Below are positions 17,546 through 27,352 of a stretch of 58,710 nt of DNA, one piece after another. The position numbers were made by a program, and so were the translations under genes. The number at the start of each line of letters is the position of its first letter. The first letter of the stretch is position 1. The notes below the pieces were generated by a model. That model had not been told where the DNA came from. It saw only the letters and a program-made list of their open reading frames with translations, and made no database searches. The DNA lies in contig JALERL010000020.1 in NCBI GenBank assembly GCA_022764465.1, positions 1 to 58,710 on the forward strand. The letters run 5' to 3'. Source of the stretch: Lachnospiraceae bacterium. Lineage in GTDB: Bacteria > Bacillota > Clostridia > Lachnospirales > Lachnospiraceae.

Positions 17546-18409
17546 CTACTCCGTTTCCGACCAGCTCTTTTTCGTATCAAGAATTACAAGTACTTCCTGC
17601 AGATGTTCAAAATCAACCGCCGGCGTAACACTTCCGGACTTGGTCAGATTGTTTGCATCTGTTTTTAACTCTGAGATATAGCCAACTAAGATCCCCTGAA
17701 GAAACTTGCTGCTGACATTCGAAGTGACGATCTGATCGCCAACCTTGACCTTATCATCATGATCCTGTAAGTTCTTTAATTTGATCGTCTGACTTTCCGT
17801 CATCATCTGAAGATCTCCGTTGACGGTGCAGTTATCAGAGGTAGAAAGAACCTGTCCGTAAACACTGCTGATATCATCAATGATCGAACGCACCTTGGCA
17901 TAATGCGGTCCGACATCGATCACGATTCCAACAAGTCCACTGCCGGCAATGACATTTGCATCCTTTTTAATGCCGTCCTTGCTTCCCTTATCAATGATAA
18001 AAGTAGAAAACCAGTTACCGGTATCCTTGCCGATCACATTGGCAGCCACCTTATCATAATCCGGGTACTGTTTATCGAGATCTAACAGTTCTCTTAAGTT
18101 ATTAAGCTCATACTGCTCAAGCTTGATCGTATTTAATTCAGAGGTAAGCTCATTGATCTGCTTTTTTAATTCTTTATTCTCTGCCGTAACGTCCTTTAAA
18201 TTTTTCAGATTGTCTGCTTTATCGGTGATCCAGCTTCCTACCTGATTGATTCCACGCTGCATTGGTCCAAACACGGTACCTGCAACGGTATTAAGTGGTC
18301 CACCGCCAAGATTCATCGTAAAGCTTACATACATAATGCCCACGCAAAGCACCGTCAGGACAAGCAGTATGTATTTGCTTGGAATTTTGAACTTTGATTT
18401 ACGCTTCAT
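17546..18409 (-). CDS. mreC: Rod shape-determining protein MreC
   Basis: A 287-residue bitopic protein: basic N-terminus, one membrane helix (about residues 12-33), a coiled coil (about 65-105, ENKELKKQINELTSELNTIK), and two beta domains with the conserved VIGKDTGNWFSTFIIDKGS and GLVGIVIDVG. It links cytoplasmic MreB to the external synthases. It lies ten bases after mreB. Confidence 0.95.
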   Translation of the reverse strand: MKRKSKFKIPSKYILLVLTVLCVGIMYVSFTMNLGGGPLNTVAGTVFGPMQRGINQVGSWITDKADNLKNLKDVTAENKELKKQINELTSELNTIKLEQYELNNLRELLDLDKQYPDYDKVAANVIGKDTGNWFSTFIIDKGSKDGIKKDANVIAGSGLVGIVIDVGPHYAKVRSIIDDISSVYGQVLSTSDNCTVNGDLQMMTESQTIKLKNLQDHDDKVKVGDQIVTSNVSSKFLQGILVGYISELKTDANNLTKSGSVTPAVDFEHLQEVLVILDTKKSWSETE

Positions 18410-18418
18410 ACTCTGCCT

Positions 18419-19438
18419 CTATTTAAAAAATCTGGTCTGCAAACTAAAACAAAGATGTTTATACTTTGCATCGGATACTATTTTTATCAGTCCGCGGGCT
18501 GCACTCTCTTCCGGGTTGTCACAACGGTTTACACGGATATTTGTAATCTGGGTAAACAGGGTATCTAAGTTATGGATGGCAGATGCACCGCCGGTAATAT
18601 AGATACCGGAATGAATGATATCTTTTGCAAGCTCCGGCGGAGTCTTCTCTAAGATCATCTTGATCGAATTGCAGATCGCATTCAGATTATCCTTGATTGC
18701 ATCATAAACAACCTGTGCCGTAATCTCCATCTCGATCGGGAGTCCGCTTACTACGTCACGTCCGACAACTACCATGGAATCTTCTAAGTTCTCCCCGATA
18801 CCTGAGCCTAACTGTTCTTTTAACATTTTAGCTGTCTTTTGTCCGATCAGAAGATTGAAATTGCGCTTGATATAATTGATGATCGATTCATCAATGCGGT
18901 TACCGCCAAAGTGTAACAGATCACTTAATACCAGTCCGCCAAGAGAGATAACGGAGATCTCTGTTGTATCTGCACCGATGTCTACGATCATGGTTCCGGT
19001 CGGTTCATTGACGTCAAGTCCAAGTCCGACTGCATCTGCAATCGGCTTTTCACATAGCAGAACCGAACGTGGCTTCATCTTGCTCTGCGCAAAAATGTCA
19101 TAAAAAGCCTTTTTCTCTACTTCGGTAATATCGGTTGGTACAGCAACCACGAACTCTGCGCCACGTACCTTTCCCTTTGCATGTGTTTCTAAAAAGTCAT
19201 TGATCATCGTCTGCATATTTGCGAAGTCTGCGATCACACCATTGACAATCGGAAAAGTGACATGAATACTTTCCGGTGCCTTTTCATACATTGCATAAGC
19301 AGCATCTCCATATGCATACATCTGGTTTTTATTCACGATCGCAATCGTGTTCTTCTCATTCAGTATTTTCCCGGTTGCTTTACAATATACTTTTAAGTTT
19401 GAAGTTCCTAAATCAATTCCATATACATTGTTTGACAT
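18419..19438 (-). CDS. mreB: Rod shape-determining actin homologue MreB
   Basis: About 339 residues. Actin-fold nucleotide motifs are present: GIDLGTSNLKVY (phosphate 1), DIGADTTEISV (phosphate 2) and ITGGASAIHNLD (adenosine loop). It forms membrane filaments that guide the elongation machinery. The start is the ATG after AAGGGAGAAAACA; a longer reading frame extends upstream without a ribosome site. The tail (YKHLCFSLQTRFFK) is not the usual MreB end, so a paralogue such as Mbl cannot be excluded, but the mreCD context supports MreB. Confidence 0.92.
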   Translation of the reverse strand: MSNNVYGIDLGTSNLKVYCKATGKILNEKNTIAIVNKNQMYAYGDAAYAMYEKAPESIHVTFPIVNGVIADFANMQTMINDFLETHAKGKVRGAEFVVAVPTDITEVEKKAFYDIFAQSKMKPRSVLLCEKPIADAVGLGLDVNEPTGTMIVDIGADTTEISVISLGGLVLSDLLHFGGNRIDESIINYIKRNFNLLIGQKTAKMLKEQLGSGIGENLEDSMVVVGRDVVSGLPIEMEITAQVVYDAIKDNLNAICNSIKMILEKTPPELAKDIIHSGIYITGGASAIHNLDTLFTQITNIRVNRCDNPEESAARGLIKIVSDAKYKHLCFSLQTRFFK

Positions 19439-19466
19439 TGTTTTCTCCCTTGTTCTTACTACGGAC

Positions 19467-20150
19467 TTATAACAGTCCATGTTCCCGGAAGCTGTAATAC
19501 TCATTATCACCAATGATGATATGATCTGACAGGTCGATTCCGATTAACGCTCCTGCCTGACTTACCTGCTCCGTTACATTTTTATCCGACTGGCTGGGAA
19601 CTGCCATTCCACTTGGATGATTGTGCAGCAGGATAATCCGTACCGCCCGGTGCTCCATTGCCTTTAAAAAAATCTCACGCGGTGAGATCAATGAAGCATT
19701 CACTGTACCGATCGAAACAACTTCATCGCCAAGCAGCCTGCACTTTGCATCAAACATACAGACGATCAGGCGTTCCTGCTGTTCATGGCGTAACTGCTCC
19801 ATGTAATAGACCGCCACCGATCTTGCATCCTGAAGGGCAATCCTGCGGAAACGCTCCGTACATGCAATCCGTTTCGACAGTTCACCGATACATTTTAACT
19901 GGATCGCTTTTACCTGGCCAATCCCGGCAAACTGCTGTAATTCCGTAAGGGACAGTGAATAAATATTCAAAAGCTGTCCGCAGTCTGCTTCTAAAATATC
20001 TCTTGCAAGTTCTACGGCTGTTTTACCGTTTGTTCCGGTACGCAAAATGACTGCCAAAAGTTCAGAATCCGTCAGAAATTCTGCACCCTTTGCTAAGCAT
20101 TTTTCATACGGAAGTTCAGTTCCAGTCATGTTTTTCGAATTCTTATACAT
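19467..20150 (-). CDS. radC: RadC family JAB-domain protein
   Basis: A 227-residue RadC (COG2003). An N-terminal helix-hairpin-helix-like part (about 20-80) precedes a JAB/MPN domain with an intact zinc motif, HNHPSG followed by SQSD (about residues 175-190). The biological role is unsettled; the old link to repair has been questioned. It commonly precedes mreB in Firmicutes, as here. AAGGGGA is 6 bases before the ATG. Confidence 0.93.
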   Translation of the reverse strand: MYKNSKNMTGTELPYEKCLAKGAEFLTDSELLAVILRTGTNGKTAVELARDILEADCGQLLNIYSLSLTELQQFAGIGQVKAIQLKCIGELSKRIACTERFRRIALQDARSVAVYYMEQLRHEQQERLIVCMFDAKCRLLGDEVVSIGTVNASLISPREIFLKAMEHRAVRIILLHNHPSGMAVPSQSDKNVTEQVSQAGALIGIDLSDHIIIGDNEYYSFREHGLL

Positions 20151-20225
20151 AATATTCCCCTTCTACTCTCACACATCGGGCATCTATTATGCAGTAGTGT
20201 GTTTTGATCACACACAAGAATAATA

Positions 20226-21527
20226 TTAACACAAGCCATCCATATTAACAAGTTTCTGTTCATAAAGTTTTTGTAATGACATCAGGATTCCGAGTTTTGC
20301 ATGATACCAGGTAATACCACCCTGGAAATAAACGGCATATGGCGGCTTTAATGGACCGTCTGCGCTCAGTTCGATCGAAGATCCCTGTACAAAGGCTCCG
20401 GCAGCCATGATCACCTCACTGTCATAACCCGGCATTGCCCAAGGCTCCGGCTTTACATAGCTGTCGACCGGTGCTGCCGCCTGGATTCCCTCACAGAATG
20501 CGATCAGTCCCTCTGCGGAATTCAGCGTAACCGCCTGGATAATATCGTGGCGGCTTTCGGTTCCATTTGGAATAACCGGAAATCCGAGACGTTCATAGAT
20601 ATTGGCCGCAAAAATCGCTCCTTTTAGTGCACCGCTTACGACAACCGGTGCCTGAAACAGTCCCTGATAAAAGGACTGGATCACATTTAAGGAAGCACCG
20701 ACCTCTTTTCCAAGTCCCGGTGAAGTCAGGCGGTATGCTGCATTCTCCACACATTCCTTTTTGCCGACAATGTAGCCGCCGATCGGGGCAAGTCCGCCAC
20801 CGGCATTTTTGATCAGGGAACCGACGATCATATCTGCGCCAACCTCTAACGGTTCTTTTTCTTCTACGAATTCTCCATAGCAGTTATCTACCATACAGAT
20901 CACATCCGGCTTGATCTCTTTGATAAAGGAGATCAGCTCACCGATCCTTGCAACAGACAGAGTCGGTCTGGTCTGATAACCCTTAGAACGCTGGATCGTT
21001 ACCAGCTTTGTCTTTTCATTGATCGCTTTTTTGATATTCTCAAAGTCAAAGCTTCCATCCTCTAACAGATCGACCTGCCGGTAAGAGATCCCATATTCTG
21101 CAAGCGAACCTTTCGACGGACGGATTCCGATCACTTCCTCTAAGGTATCATATGGCTTTCCGACTGGAGAAAACAGTTCATCCCCCGGCCGCAGATTCGA
21201 CATCAGGGCGAGTGCAAGCGCATGTGTTCCACAGGTGATCTGCGGTCTTACGAGAGCGTCTTCCCCATGAAAACAGCTCGCATAGACTTTTTCCAAGGTA
21301 TCTCGTCCAAGATCGTTATAGCCGTAACCGTTTGACTGTGAAAAGCACTCGGCACTGACTTTATTCTCCTGCATGGCACGGATGACCTTCATCTGGTTAA
21401 ATTCTGCCATTGCATCGATCGCTTCAAAACGTTCCTTTAATTCCCGTTCGATTTTTTCTCCGAATGCATAGACTTCCTTTGAAATTCCAAGTGTTTCGTA
21501 TTGTTCTTCGATTAACTTCTGATTCAT
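20226..21527 (-). CDS. PLP-dependent Cys/Met-metabolism family enzyme (YnbB/aluminium-resistance type)
   Basis: A 433-residue fold-type I PLP enzyme of the COG4100 group, labelled methionine gamma-lyase family or aluminium resistance protein. The PLP lysine is in GSLIKNAGGGLAP (about residue 240), the cofactor aspartate in CMVDNCYGEF, and the FNQMKVIRAMQENKVS N-terminus is typical. The true substrate is unknown; a C-S lyase reaction is only inferred from the family. In Firmicutes it often lies near miaA/hfq, as here. Confidence 0.88.
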   Translation of the reverse strand: MNQKLIEEQYETLGISKEVYAFGEKIERELKERFEAIDAMAEFNQMKVIRAMQENKVSAECFSQSNGYGYNDLGRDTLEKVYASCFHGEDALVRPQITCGTHALALALMSNLRPGDELFSPVGKPYDTLEEVIGIRPSKGSLAEYGISYRQVDLLEDGSFDFENIKKAINEKTKLVTIQRSKGYQTRPTLSVARIGELISFIKEIKPDVICMVDNCYGEFVEEKEPLEVGADMIVGSLIKNAGGGLAPIGGYIVGKKECVENAAYRLTSPGLGKEVGASLNVIQSFYQGLFQAPVVVSGALKGAIFAANIYERLGFPVIPNGTESRHDIIQAVTLNSAEGLIAFCEGIQAAAPVDSYVKPEPWAMPGYDSEVIMAAGAFVQGSSIELSADGPLKPPYAVYFQGGITWYHAKLGILMSLQKLYEQKLVNMDGLC

Positions 21528-21542
21528 TTTTATCCTCGTTTT

Positions 21543-22520
21543 CTATTCGTTTTTCTGCGGACAGATTCCTCTGTCTGCTAGATCCTGTAACATTTTTGTT
21601 AAGATGGCGTCATCATCATAAGCAAAATCCGGTTTATTGACCCAGATCACATCCCGTTCTCTTTTAAACCAGGTGATCTGCCGCTTTGCAAAATGTCTGG
21701 TATCGCGTTTTAAGATCCGGATTGCTTCTTCATATGAGATCGTTCCATCCAGATAATCTAACAGTTCCTTATAGCCAAGTCCCTGCATGGAAACCATGTC
21801 CCTTGTATAGCCCTGATCCCGCAAGGACTTCACTTCCTCTAACAGCCCCTGTTCTAGCATAAGATCCACACGCTGATCGATCCGTTCATAGAGATGGCTC
21901 CGCTCATCATTTAAGACAAAATAAGCGAAATTATACGGGGATTCTTTCGCACGCTCCGCCTCGTTATGCTCTGATATGCGTTCACCGGATTCATGGTGAA
22001 ATTCCAGTGCACGGATCACTCTTTTCACATTGTTCGGATGGATCTCTGCGGCTGCCTTCGGGTCACAGGACTCTAACATCTGATGCAGATATTCATTCCC
22101 TTTCTGCCCGGCAAGTACTTCTAAATCCTTCCGGTAGGTGCTGTCACATTCCTGCGAAGTAAAATCAATGTCATAAAGAAGTGCCTGTATATAAAATCCG
22201 GTTCCCCCGACAATGACCGGGATCTGTCCGTTTGCATAGATCTCTTTTAAATATTTTTTGGCATATTCCTGAAACCGGACCACATGGAACTCTTCATCCG
22301 GTTCGAATTCATCCACCAGATAATGTCTTACACCCTGCATTTCCTCCGGTGTGATCTTGGCAGATCCAATATCCATCTGCTTATAGACCTGCATGGAATC
22401 CGCAGAGATCACCGCTCCGTTCACTGCCTTGGCAAGCCGGATGGACAACGCTGTTTTTCCTACCGCAGTCGGACCAGTCAGAATGATCATTGGCGGCTTT
22501 TTTCTTATTTCTTCGTTCAT
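21543..22520 (-). CDS. miaA: tRNA dimethylallyltransferase
   Basis: A 325-residue MiaA. The P-loop is GPTAVGKTAL (about residues 16-25) and the DSMQVYK motif of the prenyl-acceptor site follows, with VGGTGFYIQALLYD and the C-terminal KRDTRHFAKRQITWFKR. It adds a dimethylallyl group to A37 of tRNAs reading UNN codons. AAGGAGC lies upstream. It follows mutS-mutL in the common Clostridia order. Confidence 0.96.
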   Translation of the reverse strand: MNEEIRKKPPMIILTGPTAVGKTALSIRLAKAVNGAVISADSMQVYKQMDIGSAKITPEEMQGVRHYLVDEFEPDEEFHVVRFQEYAKKYLKEIYANGQIPVIVGGTGFYIQALLYDIDFTSQECDSTYRKDLEVLAGQKGNEYLHQMLESCDPKAAAEIHPNNVKRVIRALEFHHESGERISEHNEAERAKESPYNFAYFVLNDERSHLYERIDQRVDLMLEQGLLEEVKSLRDQGYTRDMVSMQGLGYKELLDYLDGTISYEEAIRILKRDTRHFAKRQITWFKRERDVIWVNKPDFAYDDDAILTKMLQDLADRGICPQKNE

Positions 22521-22565
22521 ACTGCTCCTTCGTCTGATACATCTTCTATATAATTTTAGATACGA

Positions 22566-24653
22566 TTATACAATCCGCTTGAACTTCCGTTCGAGTTCGT
22601 ATTTGCTCATGGAAATGATCGTCGGTCTGCCATGCGGACAGTTATACGGATTCTCCAAGGTCAGAAGTTCTTCGATCAGTTCCTCGATTTCCGGCAGTGA
22701 CAGCTTGTGGTTGCCTTTTACCGCTGCTTTGCAGGACATGGACGCAACCTTTTCTAAGATCAGATCCGGTGTTCCCTGTTCGGATACTTCGCTGACCTCA
22801 TCGATCATCTGTAAGATCAGATCCTTCGCATTGATCTGGAACATATTGCCCGGCACCGCACTCACGGCATATTCATTGCCCCCGAAGTGTTCGATCTCGT
22901 ATCCGATCATCTCAAACTGTGTCCGGTACTTTTTCAAGGTCTGTTCCTCTAGCATGGACAGCGTAAGAATGATCGGCGGGCTGATCCGCTGGGACGTATA
23001 TTCTTTGTTCTTCAGATTCTTCATCGTGCGTTCGTACAAGACCTTTTCATGCGCCGCATGCTGATCGATGATATAAAGCTTATCACCAAACTGCACCAGC
23101 CAGTAGGTATCAAAGACCTGTCCGATGATCCGGTGCTCCTTCATTGCCTCCGGTGTTAAGAAGCTCTGCTGTTCGTATTTTATATCCGCTGTAACGTTGC
23201 CTTTTCTCTCTTCACGTTCTTCCAGCTTCACATCTGTTTGTTGGTGATCTGATTGTTTCGAATCTGTTGTATTTTGCGCGGAAGCAATTTTTGCTGCGGT
23301 TACATCTGCTTGTGTTACAAATGCGCCCGGCTGCGTCACAGACGCAGATGTTCGCATGACGGATGCATCCGACTGTGTCTCAGTTGCAGACGACCGTGTA
23401 ACAGATATCTCCGATTGTGCCACAGGTGCAGATAATGGTGCGGTAGATGTAGATGACTGCATATCAGAAGTAACCGGCTGTGTGACAGACTTTGGCATCT
23501 CAGTGTGTGCATGATAAGTAATGTCCTCACGCACAGCTTCTGATCGAAGCGGTTTTTTCTCTGCTTCGATACGTCTGCGCTCAAACGGCTCCGGCATGAC
23601 CTGATGGATCTTTGGAACCTGCGGCTTTTTCTTTTCTTCTACCACCGGAACCTGCGGAATCAGTTCTCTTTGCCGCAGCCGCTCCTGAATGATCGTAACC
23701 AGTTTCTGATAGATCTGCTGCTGGTTCGAAAAACGCAGTTCCATCTTCGTCGGATGTACATTGATGTCTAGCAGGTCACTGTCGATCTTAAAATAAAGCA
23801 CAGTAAACGGATACTGGTGCTGCATCAGAAACGGCTTATAGGCTTCCTCGATTGCACGGGAAAGCAGGCTGCTCTTGATATATCTTCCATTGATAAAATA
23901 CGTCTCATAGGTACGGTTTCCACGGGAGATCTGTGGCTTCCCGATAAATCCTTCGACGGCAAACAGTTCGTTTTCGGCGGATAATGGCAGAAGACCTCCG
24001 GTGATGTCCCTGCCATAGATATGATAAATGATCTCCTTTTGATTGCCGTTTCCGGACGATTGCAGCTTCACCTGTCCGTTCATGATAAACTTAAAGGCAA
24101 TATCCGGGTGTGACAACACCATCCGCTGCATCAGATCACTGATATAGCCACCCTCTGTCTGCGGAGACTTTAAGAACTTCCGGCGCGCCGGCGTATTGTA
24201 GAAAAGATTGCGGACAAGAAAGGTCGTTCCATCCGGTGCTCCGACATCTTCGACAGACTGCTCCTTTGAGCCTTCGATCACATAACGGACGCCACTGAAT
24301 TCTTCTGGGGTCTTTGTGATCAGTTCTACCTGTGCGACCGCTGCGATACTCGATAATGCTTCACCTCGGAAGCCTAAGGACTTCACGGTCAAAAGATCTT
24401 CCACGGAATGGATCTTACTGGTCGAATGGCGCAAAAAAGCAAGCGGGATCTGCTCCTTTTCGATTCCGCAGCCGTTATCTGTGATCCGGATAAAGGAGAT
24501 TCCTCCCTCTTTGATCTCGACGGTGACCGCGGTTGCTTTCGCGTCGATCGCATTTTCAACCAGCTCCTTTACCACAGAGCTTGGACGTTCGATGACTTCT
24601 CCTGCTGCGATCTGATTAATAGTTTCCTGACTTAACAGTTCAATCTGTGGCAT
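22566..24653 (-). CDS. mutL: DNA mismatch repair protein MutL
   Basis: A 695-residue MutL. The N-terminal GHKL ATPase shows ENAIDAKA, TDNGCGI and GFRGEAL. The C-terminal domain carries the endonuclease motif DQHAAHEKVLYE and CPHGRP, as in bacteria lacking MutH, so it should nick DNA itself. The linker (about 340-490) is low complexity and contains about five imperfect 14-residue repeats (388-457). It begins shortly after mutS with AAGGAAGAGG upstream. Confidence 0.96.
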   Translation of the reverse strand: MPQIELLSQETINQIAAGEVIERPSSVVKELVENAIDAKATAVTVEIKEGGISFIRITDNGCGIEKEQIPLAFLRHSTSKIHSVEDLLTVKSLGFRGEALSSIAAVAQVELITKTPEEFSGVRYVIEGSKEQSVEDVGAPDGTTFLVRNLFYNTPARRKFLKSPQTEGGYISDLMQRMVLSHPDIAFKFIMNGQVKLQSSGNGNQKEIIYHIYGRDITGGLLPLSAENELFAVEGFIGKPQISRGNRTYETYFINGRYIKSSLLSRAIEEAYKPFLMQHQYPFTVLYFKIDSDLLDINVHPTKMELRFSNQQQIYQKLVTIIQERLRQRELIPQVPVVEEKKKPQVPKIHQVMPEPFERRRIEAEKKPLRSEAVREDITYHAHTEMPKSVTQPVTSDMQSSTSTAPLSAPVAQSEISVTRSSATETQSDASVMRTSASVTQPGAFVTQADVTAAKIASAQNTTDSKQSDHQQTDVKLEEREERKGNVTADIKYEQQSFLTPEAMKEHRIIGQVFDTYWLVQFGDKLYIIDQHAAHEKVLYERTMKNLKNKEYTSQRISPPIILTLSMLEEQTLKKYRTQFEMIGYEIEHFGGNEYAVSAVPGNMFQINAKDLILQMIDEVSEVSEQGTPDLILEKVASMSCKAAVKGNHKLSLPEIEELIEELLTLENPYNCPHGRPTIISMSKYELERKFKRIV
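23283..23492. repeat. Five imperfect 42-bp tandem repeats in the mutL linker
   Basis: The coding strand holds about five degenerate 42-bp units that encode 14-residue repeats of the form xSVTxxxAxxTQSx, in frame and rich in Ser, Thr and Gln. The units have diverged, and I see no frameshift. The region lies in the disordered linker between the ATPase and endonuclease domains. Confidence 0.75.
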
Positions 24654-24688
24654 TGCCTCTTCCTTTCTACCGCCTTACTATGTCTGAT

Positions 24689-27328
24689 CTACCAGCGGTT
24701 TTTTACCTTGTTCTGTAATTCGTATAATTTATTCATGGCTTCCATCGGTGTAAGGTTCGTAATATCAATTTCACGCAGTTCGTTGATGATCGTTTCATCT
24801 CCTAAGGTGTCAAGCAGTGACATCTGCTCCATGTCCACTTCATCTAACTTCTTCTTTTTGGATGAACTCTCCTGGGTTGCACTGTTTCGTGCCGAAATCG
24901 TAATATCATTCTCACTTAATTCGTTTACGATCTCCTTCGCGCGCTCGATCACGTTTGCAGGCACACCGGCAAGCTTTGCGACCTGGATACCATAGCTCTT
25001 ATCCGCACCGCCCGGAACGATTTTCCGTAAGAATACGATGTCATCGCCTTTTTCTTTTACCGCGATACAGTAATTGTTGACACCGGAGATCTTACCCTCT
25101 AATTCGGTCAGTTCGTGATAGTGTGTTGCAAACAGTGTCTTTGCACCGAGCAGCTTCGGATTACTGATATGCTCCACAACCGCCCATGCGATGCTTAATC
25201 CGTCGAAGGTACTTGTTCCTCGTCCAATCTCATCAAGGATCAACAGACTGTTTGCGGTCGCATTTCTTAAGATATTCGCCACTTCCGACATCTCGACCAT
25301 AAAAGTACTCTGACCGCTTGCAAGATCATCGGATGCACCTACTCTGGTAAAAATACGGTCGACTAATCCGATCTTTGCTGACTTTGCCGGAACAAAACTT
25401 CCGATCTGTGCCATTAAAACGATCAGTGCACTCTGGCGCATATAAGTGGACTTACCTGCCATGTTCGGTCCGGTGATGATGGAAATACGTTTGCTTCCAT
25501 TATCTAAAAAGGTATCGTTTGCGATAAACATCTCGTTCTGTGTCATCTTTTCCACGACCGGATGCCTGCCTTCCTTGATGTCAATGACACCTTTTTCATT
25601 TAACTTCGGGCGACAGTAATTGTTCTGTTCCGCAACAAGTGCAAGGGATGCGAATACATCGACCTGTGCAACCGCCTTTGCAGTCGTCTGAATACGGATG
25701 ACTTCTGCGGCGATCTTATCACGCACTTCCTTAAACAGTTCGTATTCTAAGGAGATCAGCTTGTCCTCTGCGCCTAAGATCACATCTTCTAATTCCTTTA
25801 ACTCCGGTGTGATATAACGTTCTGCATTGGCAAGCGTCTGCTTCCTCGTAAAATACTCAGGCACCAGATCCTTGTAGGAGTTGGTGACTTCCAGATAATA
25901 ACCGAATACCTTGTTGTATTTGATCTTCAGATTCTTGATGCCTGTTTTTTCCCGTTCCTTCGCTTCAAGGTCTGCTAACCAGCTCTTTCCTTCGGTCTTT
26001 GCCTTTTTCAGACGATCCACTTCTTCAAAATAGCCGTCCTTGATGATCCCGCCATCGTGAACGGTGATCGGCGGTTCATCCGAGATCGACTGTTCGATCA
26101 GGGTATACAGATCCTCTAAGGTATCCATCTGATCGTAGATCTCTGTTAAAAGCGCACAGTGAAAATCGCTGAGTAACAGCTTGATCGATGGCAGCATATG
26201 AATTGAATTCTTAAAGGCGATCAGATCCCTTGGACTTGCAGTCTGATAGGTCACTCGTGCGACCAGACGCTCTAAGTCATAGACCGGATTAAGATATTCC
26301 CGGATCTCTTCTCTTGTGATCGCATTCGAATTCAGCTCTGCGACCGCATCATAACGTTTTTCGATCTCTTCCCGGTCGATCAACGGCTGTTCCACGTAAG
26401 CGCGCAGGGTACGCGCGCCCATCGCCGTTTTCGTCTTATCGAGTACCCAGAGCAGGGAGCCTCGTTTTTGCTTTTCCCTCAGGGTCTCTACAAGTTCCAG
26501 ATTACGCCGCGTGGAGCTGTCAATGATCATAAACTTTCCGGTCGTATACGGATGGATCGTATTCATCTGTCCTAAACTGTTTTTCTGTGTCTCATACAGA
26601 TACTTTAACAATGCTCCGGCTGCGATCACCCCTCCGGCGTAATCGTCTAAGCCAAGACCGCTTAAGTCACGTACCTTGAAATGCTCCTTTAAGGTGTTCT
26701 GGGCAGTTTCATCGGAAAAGTACCAGGATTCTAACGAATAAACCGCCATGCCGAGCCGGTTTCGCATATCCTCGATATCAATACCACTGATGTAAAAGGC
26801 TTCGTTGCAGATGATCTCTGACGGTGCATATTTGTTTACCTCATCTAACAGCTTGCGTTCCGTATCTACCTCTGTTACATAGTAATCTCCGGTCGAAATA
26901 TCTGCGGCTGAAACGCCATAATAATCTCCTAAATATGCAATACACATAATATAATTGTTTTTCGTCTCATCCAATGCCTGCATATTCAGATTCGTACCCG
27001 GTGTGACAACCCTCGTCACCTCACGCTTTACCATGCCCTTGGCAAGCTTCGGATCTTCGACCTGTTCGCAGATCGCAACCTTATAGCCGCGCTGTACCAG
27101 CTTGTTGAGATATGTATCCACTGCATGATACGGAACCCCGCACATCGGTGCACGTTCTTCCATACCACAGCTTTTTCCTGTCAATGTCAGTTCTAATTCC
27201 CTTGACACCGTGACTGCATCATCAAAAAACATCTCGTAAAAATCTCCGAGGCGGTAAAAAAGGATACATCCCGGATATTCCTCCTTTGTTTTCAGATAAT
27301 GCTGCATCATTGGTGTATATTCTGCCAC
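24689..27328 (-). CDS. mutS: DNA mismatch repair protein MutS
   Basis: An 879-residue MutS. The N-terminal mismatch-binding domain has the GDFYEMFFDDA motif (Phe-X-Glu), and the connector, core and clamp follow. The C-terminal ATPase has Walker A GPNMAGKSTYMRQ, the DEIGRGTSTFDG Walker B/signature, and FATHYHEL. It recognises mispairs and recruits MutL, encoded next. The start codon is GTG with AAAGGAAG seven bases upstream. Confidence 0.97.
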   Translation of the reverse strand: MAEYTPMMQHYLKTKEEYPGCILFYRLGDFYEMFFDDAVTVSRELELTLTGKSCGMEERAPMCGVPYHAVDTYLNKLVQRGYKVAICEQVEDPKLAKGMVKREVTRVVTPGTNLNMQALDETKNNYIMCIAYLGDYYGVSAADISTGDYYVTEVDTERKLLDEVNKYAPSEIICNEAFYISGIDIEDMRNRLGMAVYSLESWYFSDETAQNTLKEHFKVRDLSGLGLDDYAGGVIAAGALLKYLYETQKNSLGQMNTIHPYTTGKFMIIDSSTRRNLELVETLREKQKRGSLLWVLDKTKTAMGARTLRAYVEQPLIDREEIEKRYDAVAELNSNAITREEIREYLNPVYDLERLVARVTYQTASPRDLIAFKNSIHMLPSIKLLLSDFHCALLTEIYDQMDTLEDLYTLIEQSISDEPPITVHDGGIIKDGYFEEVDRLKKAKTEGKSWLADLEAKEREKTGIKNLKIKYNKVFGYYLEVTNSYKDLVPEYFTRKQTLANAERYITPELKELEDVILGAEDKLISLEYELFKEVRDKIAAEVIRIQTTAKAVAQVDVFASLALVAEQNNYCRPKLNEKGVIDIKEGRHPVVEKMTQNEMFIANDTFLDNGSKRISIITGPNMAGKSTYMRQSALIVLMAQIGSFVPAKSAKIGLVDRIFTRVGASDDLASGQSTFMVEMSEVANILRNATANSLLILDEIGRGTSTFDGLSIAWAVVEHISNPKLLGAKTLFATHYHELTELEGKISGVNNYCIAVKEKGDDIVFLRKIVPGGADKSYGIQVAKLAGVPANVIERAKEIVNELSENDITISARNSATQESSSKKKKLDEVDMEQMSLLDTLGDETIINELREIDITNLTPMEAMNKLYELQNKVKNRW

Positions 27329-27352
27329 TTTTTTTCTTCCTTTCTGCTGTTT

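Noticed and set aside
20197..20213. GTGTG/CACAC hairpin as terminator of the PLP enzyme gene
   Set aside because: The stem is only 5 bp and no T-run follows on the minus strand.
22393..23064. Rightward 223-codon open frame across miaA and mutL
   Set aside because: It lies opposite two well-supported genes, has no ribosome site and no recognisable motif.
23283..23492. CRISPR-like array
   Set aside because: Units are contiguous, degenerate and in frame with mutL; there are no spacers. No CRISPR array was seen anywhere in the window.
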